Assembly: GCF_026230105.1 (NCBI RefSeq)
Contig: NC_079474.1
Location: forward strand, 41,802,294 to 41,866,293
Source: Diorhabda sublineata
Lineage: Eukaryota; Arthropoda; Insecta; Coleoptera; Chrysomelidae
Reading direction: 5' to 3'
Length of the DNA stretch: 64,000 bases
Of this stretch, positions 58,299 to 64,000 are shown one piece after another. The first letter of the stretch is position 1. Every line of letters begins with the position of its first letter. The notes below the pieces were generated by a model. That model saw nothing but the letters and a program-made list of their open reading frames with translations, was not told the origin of the DNA and searched no databases. The translations under genes were made by a program, and so were the position numbers.

Positions 58299-58471
58299 AT
58301 TGTTACGTGGTGTACAATAAAAGTCAAAACTTGTAAAAACCACTGTTATCATTTTATAATTCTGTTTTTAGGATATAAAATGTTACATACTCGTCTACTG
58401 ACGTAGATCATGAAGCCGGTTCCATTCTATTATATTGATAGCATCTAACGTTTGGCGGATCCGGCGGGTTC
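58299..58471 (+). other. Possible LTR end with primer-binding-site-like sequence
   Basis: tgttacgtggtgtacaataa (aataaa-type signal) at 58299 is followed by about 130 bp and then tggcggatccggcgggttca at 58452-58471. The latter looks like the complement of a tRNA 3' end (CCA, acceptor strand, T arm), as expected directly after a 5' LTR. No gag or pol follows and the tRNA is not identified. Confidence 0.25.
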
Positions 58472-58474
58472 ATT

Positions 58475-59470
58475 TTTTTAATTTAATAATTTATATACAG
58501 TAAGTTATGACAGTTTATATGTGACTGTATGAATATATTGAGAAAGTAAGCAAAAATACCGTGTGTAGAAATTCACCCCACCATCAAATTCAGTTTAAAT
58601 GAATAAGAAAAACATTACAATAATTTAGTAATGAATATAGAAAGGGTATAACTTTTTTCCAAGTAAACTTTTTCATTTTAAGACTTCTGTTTCAAAGCTC
58701 TTCCCAATCCTTGAGGCACTTTTGATCGCTTTTTCATATGCTTTGAGAACTACCAGAGATTGATTGATCTTTCCTGCTTTTTGTAATCTCAATGTTTTTA
58801 AAAAGTAATATTTAACAACCAAAACTAGATTTGAATTTTAAACTAGTGCGTGCTAAACGTATTTTGGATAGTACTTTCATCGGAATTCTTGTGAACATGA
58901 CTTTAACCAAACAATTTCAGTTTTAATATAAATATTTCCATTTCATTTTTGCAAATAGCAATTTAAAATGCGTTTGTTACGACTCTGTCACCGATTAGAA
59001 AGTAATAGAATGAATTGATGTAGTTTTCCATTCTAGTATTTGAGGAAAAAATAAAGGAAAGATAGTGTTGGTGTCAGAAGCATCCAGTGTGAAAGATAAG
59101 AGTAAAGCAACGAATGATAAGGAATTAACGCCGTTTCCTTTTGTTTCTGATAAGGTTTAATATATAGACGGATTTTGATTGTCGTTAACTGACTTTTCAT
59201 TGTTTGAATTTCTTCCACCAGAAAATACTTCGACAAAAACAAACAAGCTACAGTACAACGAATGGTATTAAAGCTACTAATTGGCAAGTATAAGTATAAC
59301 CATGAAATGTGTTTCATTGTGGAGTGTGGATAATAAACGAACGTGCTTACTACAAAGATGTCATACGTGCGGGTTGATAGAAATAAAACAAAATATTTGC
59401 AATTAATATTAAATTATGTTTCAACTTATTTCGTCTTAACTAATACAATTGATCAATAAACATGGAAAAA
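58475..59470. other. Unassigned AT-rich stretch
   Basis: No gene or repeat recognised. Confidence 0.5.
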
Positions 59471-59473
59471 CCC

Positions 59474-59474
<1 letters not shown>

Positions 59475-59534
<60 letters not shown>
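59475..59534. repeat. (AT)n microsatellite
   Basis: About 60 bp of pure alternating AT. Confidence 0.97.
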
Positions 59535-59535
<1 letters not shown>

Positions 59536-60049
59536 AGCTACACAATAATGGTTGTTTTATCACCTAATTACTAATTACAAGTTATTGCAGTGAAATTATT
59601 TCTTTTATTACTTAATTGTGAATATAGTGAATTGATTTTCACTGTTTCAGATCATTACCAAATGATATTTTATGATTAAAATAATACATATTCAACAATA
59701 TGTGTTAATCTATAAAATTTAATAAGTTAAATAGTTGTTATATATCGATAAATGGTTCATATATTTTGAAAGTTGTGTCCACACGGCGCTGGAAGATACG
59801 CATTACTGACAGACAACAATATATGGGAGACTTCAAACTTGTTATGCTGGATAGTCAAAGCAGAACAGCTAAAAATCTCGTAAAAACTAAACTGGTGTAT
59901 TTTAGACTTATTCTGGAGTAGAAAAAACTTGAACTGCTGTACAAGGAGCGGCTTGATAAATGAGATCAATGACGAGGCTTATTCGCTCGCCATACTGAGA
60001 TCAAAGCAAAAAATGTAGCTGAAAGTCTGGCATGGAATATGTTAAGGCA

Positions 60050-60290
60050 CACATAGTTGAGCTTTCTGCTTCTCTCACGAATCCATTGCTCCTCTTAGCA
60101 GACGGCCTTTAACCGGACACGATAATCTAAGATCTATAAGCACCATGAACGAACCGGATTGTCGCTGCCTCACAGTTTGACAAGTGACGTTAAAAGGTTC
60201 TAGCCAAGATACCAGATTAACTTTTCCAAGGACATAAGACCTATGGGTGCATGGCTGCCCACTGTCATAATAGAAAGTCGTAAGAGAGAT
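60050..60290 (+). pseudogene. Jockey-like LINE C-terminal remnant, second copy
   Basis: SRRPLTGHDNLRSISTMNEP then DCRCL (family form LLTGHCPLxxHLxxMGxxxxPxCRxC), a deletion of the Cys/His tail, then after shifts DVKRF and PRYQIN-like with GAWLPTVI. The tgacgttaaaaggttct block matches tgacgtcaaaagattca at 38511, showing that this is the same family as 37940-38570. Confidence 0.65.
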
Positions 60291-60599
60291 ATTGAGTTCA
60301 TATTTCTTAATTGGAAAAATGGAAAAATGAAGATATAACTTGAGGAAACAGGAAATATAAGTATTAAATAAAAATATTTACTTAATTTCTACTCGTTGGT
60401 ACATTGTGCAATAAAAATATAATAAAAAAATTTTATACAAACAGTATTCAATCCCTGAATTTATGAAAATATTTCTTTATAAATGAAATGAGCTACAATA
60501 TATTCTAAATTGTGAAAATATGAAAGTCTTAATGAAAATTAAATAGGCTTGTGGCTATGACAGTTTAAAGTACAATAAATTTGAATTTTACAAACTCTT

Positions 60600-61700
60600 G
60601 CCTAAACAATATGTAAATCTGTTAGAGTCGTATAAAAGAGAACGAGCTTTCAGAATTTCAAAGGTCTACTCGACAATTGATAATATATTCGAATTTGGAA
60701 AACTGGAAATAAAATGCTGGAGCTTTCCTTTTGGAACTTTTTATTATTCAATCTCGATACTCTTAGAATCGATTTCTTCTAAGTGTCGTTTGGTTTTCTT
60801 TTTAATTTATTTTGTCAAATCTAGATATTGATAATGAGACTCTTTCTTTATTTTTGTACTAGTCATTATGCATAAAATTTTTGTCCAATCGACCTTCTTT
60901 GCCAAACTAGGAGTAAATCTTCTATCAAGATTCAACCATAGAATAAAGCATCGTAGCGCAGGTTCCTGATGTCAACCTAAAGCTTCTAAAGCTCGTATCT
61001 GTTGCTTTGCTTGACCATAAAACATACTTATTTTCATTTATTTCAAAGTCTCGATAACATTTGGGTAATTTTATTTCTACTAACTGTCCAGCTCTACTTT
61101 TGGGTACAGTTGCTTGTATCAAATATTGAAATTCACCTACATCTAATTGTGTATCCCCATGAATTTCAATAAAATGTCTCCAAAATCCTAGTTTTCCAAA
61201 TCTCCTCAAAATTTTTCAAGTTCTATATTCGGCCATTTATTTCTACTTTTTGTAATATCTACGTAACTGTTACTATTTTTGGGTTTTACCAGGTTTCGTT
61301 AACTCAATTTCTCTATCATTAATATTATGATATGGTACGAAGTATATTCATCAGCAATTTCTACTTCACTAGGAATTCTTCATTTGAATTTAATGAATTT
61401 TTCATTATTACAGAATTCAATTTATCTTCATTCTTCTACTCAAGAATTTTCATTTTACTATGGACTTCTATTATATTCTTCTTTGTTCAGTATTTCATGA
61501 ATACCATCAAAAATATTCGTAAAACTGATTCTTTGTACCCTCAACTACAGTTTTGCTCTTTCCATATTTCCAGGGTTCTGTCACTGTCGCCAAGAAATAT
61601 TATATTTCAAAGGTATATCCGACAATCGATAATATATTCGAATTTAGAAAACTGGACTTAAATATCAGAGCTACTCTTTTCGTAACTTTTTAGTATTAAT
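60600..61700 (-). mobile_element. Truncated BEL/Pao-type retrotransposon flanked by related LTR-like segments
   Basis: Direct repeats: ttcaaaggtctactcgacaa then ttgataatatattcgaattt and ccttttggaactttttatta at about 60656-60750, and the matching series at about 61606-61695. Between them, on the minus strand (60925-61209), is a gag-like frame: FWRHFIEIHG, LDVGEFQYLIQATVPKSRAG and QLVE, which matches the BEL/Pao gag DUF1759 block (FWxxFxxIHxDxxxxxxxKFQYLxQAxVPxxRAxxLVE). The next residues (SFP...) are shifted. The polymerase region is absent. The span is about 1.1 kb, so this is a deletion derivative or a shuffled remnant. Confidence 0.65.
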
Positions 61701-61739
61701 TTTGCTATCATGTTTTTAAAACTACTTAAAAATCCAATA

Positions 61740-62565
61740 CATTAGAACCTCGATAAAATAAAGACCTAGGGAGACGTTAAGGGTTTAAGTTAAAGAGTTT
61801 TTATTGGTTTATATTTTTACTTACAGAGGTTCGAATAAGAGCTTTCTTTAGGACTTACAAAGATAGACGAGGTTAAATGAAAATGAAATACTTTATTTTA
61901 CATTTGTTAAAGGTAGTTTTTTTTGTTTCAAACTATTCACACTTTCTAGATCAATTGTATTTTTAATCTCAAATAAAGTGAAAGAGAAAATGTCATCCTC
62001 TGTATTACTGCATTGCTCTACAAAAGATCGTAAAGTGTTTATTGCTTTCCTTGCGTCGCTAATAGATGTAGTCGGTGGATCTTACGGCTCGACATTTAAA
62101 TCTTCGTCTATATCATCGCCCTCAGTACCATTAATAACGGTATTAATTATTTTTTCTTATGTTAACGTTGCTGCTATGGCTACTTCATCATCGCATGTGA
62201 CAAATTCTTCGAAAGTATTTTTACATACACTTATTCCATCTTCTCCCTCCACTTTAATACTTTCTTGCGTAGGTACAGAAAAACTACATGCTTTAAATCA
62301 GTTTTTCACTGCATTTGTTAAGCAATGGACAATAGCCTTTCTTGTTTGTACATTCGTTCAAAATCACTAATTGATAGATGATTGAAGGTTGTCGTCGTTA
62401 CCACTTTAAGTTACTCAGGTGCGAAGCGCGAATTATTCGTAATTTATAGACAGTTCGTACTTTGAGTGAAAGAGATTTTGGACTCAGAGGGGAAGGGAAC
62501 ACAACATTTTATGAATTTATAAAGGTTATTACGTTATCGAGAATCAAGTTATCAAAAATCTACTG
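61740..62565 (-). mobile_element. Internally deleted pogo/Tigger-like element
   Basis: The ends are cattagaacctcgataaaat at 61740 and the inverse of cagtagatttttgataactt at 62565, both of the CAGTAGAxxxTCGATAAC type known from pogo-like elements, each flanked by TA. The span is 826 bp. On the minus strand the middle encodes the acidic C-terminal part of a pogo-type transposase: FEEFVTCDDEVAIAATLT, EKIINTVINGTEGDDIDEDL then NVEP, and PPTTSISDARKAINTLRSFV then EQCSNTEDDIFSFT. The helix-turn-helix and DDE domains are missing. The 130-codon plus-strand frame over 61978-62370 is the shadow of this ORF. Confidence 0.82.
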
Positions 62566-62670
62566 TATTATTAATAATATAAAATAAGTTATAGGCACTT
62601 TCACAAGAATAAAACAAAAAATTGCTAACGATACCGATATACAGAATATATGTTGGTTGTTGGGAAGAAA

Positions 62671-64000
62671 ATCCCGAAACCGGTTTGAGCCTACGGGATT
62701 AAGTTATGGGGATATACTAGCGAAAGAAACATCCAAATAATCAAGAAATTCATATATAATGAATCACTTATATATAAACAAATCCCGAAACCGATTTGAG
62801 CCTACGGGATTAAGCTATGGGGATGTGCTAGCGAAAGAAACATCCAAATAATCAAGAAATTCATATATAATGAATCACTTATATATAAACAAATCCTGAA
62901 ACCGATTTGAGCCTACGGGATTAAGCTATGGGGATGTGCTAGCGAAAGAAACATCCAAATAATCAAGAAATTCATATATAATGAATCACTTATATATAAA
63001 CAAATCCTGAAACCGATTTGAGCCTACGGGATTAAGTTATGGGGATGTATTAGCGAAAGAAACATCCAAATAATCAAGAAATTCATATATAATGAATCAC
63101 TTATATATAAACAAATCCTGAAACCGATTTGCTATGGGGATGTACTAGCGAAAGAAACATCCAAATAATCAAGAAATTCATATATAATGAATCACTTATA
63201 TATAAACAAATCCTGAAACCGGTTTGAGCCTACGGGATTAAGTTATGGGGATATACTAGCGAAAGAAACATCCAAATAATCAAGAAATTCATATATAATG
63301 AATCACTTATATATAAACAAATCCCGAAACCGATTTGAGCCTACGGGATTAAGCTATGGGGATGTGCTAGCGAAAGAAACATCCAAATAATCAAGAAATT
63401 CATATATAATGAATCACTTATATATAAACAAATCCTGAAACCGATTTGAGCCTACGGGATTAAGCTATGGGGATGTGCTAGCGAAAGAAACATCCAAATA
63501 ATCAAGAAATTCATATATAATGAATCACTTATATATAAACAAATCCTGAAACCGATTTGAGCCTACGGGATTAAGTTATGGGGATGTATTAGCGAAAGAA
63601 ACATCCAAATAATCAAGAAATTCATATATAATGAATCACTTATATATAAACAAATCCTGAAACCGATTTGCTATGGGGATGTACTAGCGAAAGAAACATC
63701 CAAATAATCAAGAAATTCATATATAATGAATCACTTATATATAAACAAATCCTGAAACCGGTTTGAGCCTACGGGATTAAGTTATGGGGATGTACTAGCG
63801 AAAGAAACATCGAAATAATCAAGAAATTCATATATAATGAATCATTTATATATAAACAAATCCTGAAACCGATTTGAGCCTACGGGATTAAGCTATGGGG
63901 ATGTACTAGCGAAAGAAACATCCAAATAATCAAGAAATTCATATATAATGAATCACTTATATATAAACAAATCCTGAAACCGATTTGAGCCTACGGGATT
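62671..64000. repeat. Satellite array, 111-bp monomer with 539-bp higher-order repeat
   Basis: Monomers start (at the atcc before cgaaaccg) at 62671, 62782, 62893, 63004, 63115, 63210, 63321, 63432, 63543, 63654, 63749, 63860 and 63971, and the array continues past the window end. Spacing is 111 bp except after 63115 and 63654, where a short 95-bp variant lacks 16 bp (agcctacgggattaag). Five consecutive monomers (4 x 111 + 95 = 539 bp) form a higher-order unit: 62671-63209 and 63210-63748 carry the same series of diagnostic variants; a third copy starts at 63749. Each full monomer holds two potential hairpins, AATCCCG/CGGGATT and GGATGT/ACATCC. No reading frame is conserved. Confidence 0.97.

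Noticed and set aside
61978..62370. 130-codon plus-strand reading frame
   Set aside because: It is antisense to the pogo-like transposase tail, which has the recognisable protein sequence.
62671..64000. Regular repeats that might suggest a CRISPR array
   Set aside because: Whole monomers repeat with no unique spacers and the DNA is clearly eukaryotic; it is a satellite.
62671..64000. CENP-B-box or hammerhead core inside the satellite monomer
   Set aside because: The tacggga stretch shares only the CGGGA part of the CENP-B box, and no CTGANGA...GAAA arrangement exists on either strand of the monomer.

Overview
This is a window of AT-rich nuclear DNA from an insect. The evidence is the abundance of insect-type mariner, Tc1 and pogo elements, insect-style non-LTR retrotransposon fragments, a BEL/Pao remnant, intron-split coding DNA, and a CCTAA (TTAGG-type) telomere-like tract. 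I cannot settle the order; a beetle or another insect with a large, repeat-rich genome would fit. Nothing bacterial or organellar is visible.

Only one host gene is well supported. It lies on the minus strand and two of its exons are in the window. A 1099-nt internal exon (28882-29980) encodes a long basic/polar N-terminal region, one membrane segment and a short region beyond it. A 321-nt exon (14336-14656) continues the reading frame. The splice sites are good and the phases agree (AG|T), so the 14.2-kb space between them is best read as one intron packed with transposon debris. The N-terminus and the main C-terminal part of the protein lie in exons I could not find. A second, isolated 94-nt minus-strand exon candidate is at 43002-43095.

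Almost everything else that can be named is decayed mobile DNA. From left to right: a LINE split by a large inverted-repeat element (1.5-3.5 kb); mariner copies (8.3, 11.6, 15.5, 22.9-24.2, 31-32 and 50.3-51 kb); LINE fragments in both orientations (12.9-13.9, 15, 16.3-17.4, 18-19.2, 20.9-21.4, 25.2, 34.8-36.2, 38, 46.3-46.7, 51.8-52.6, 60 kb); Tc1-like copies (27.2, 30.7, 45.1-45.7, 53.5-54.3 kb); two copies of another DDE transposase (37.1-37.8, 55.1-55.9 kb); a pseudogene of an uncharacterised transposon-borne protein (55.9-56.8 kb); a BEL/Pao remnant (60.6-61.7 kb); an internally deleted pogo-like element with TA flanks (61740-62565); and several foldback or MITE-like elements. Several insertions are nested, so relative ages can be read.

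The right end (62671-64000) is a satellite array with a 111-bp monomer. It is organised as a five-monomer, 539-bp higher-order repeat and runs off the window edge. Other signals worth a second look are four dispersed hairpin motifs with a covarying stem that resemble a hammerhead-ribozyme core, a telomere-like tract inside a terminal-inverted-repeat element, and a 1.5-kb inverted-repeat element carrying a very acidic reading frame. Long stretches between these features (for example 5.3-8.2, 21.4-22.9, 39.6-42.9 and 43.1-45.1 kb) hold nothing I can identify.
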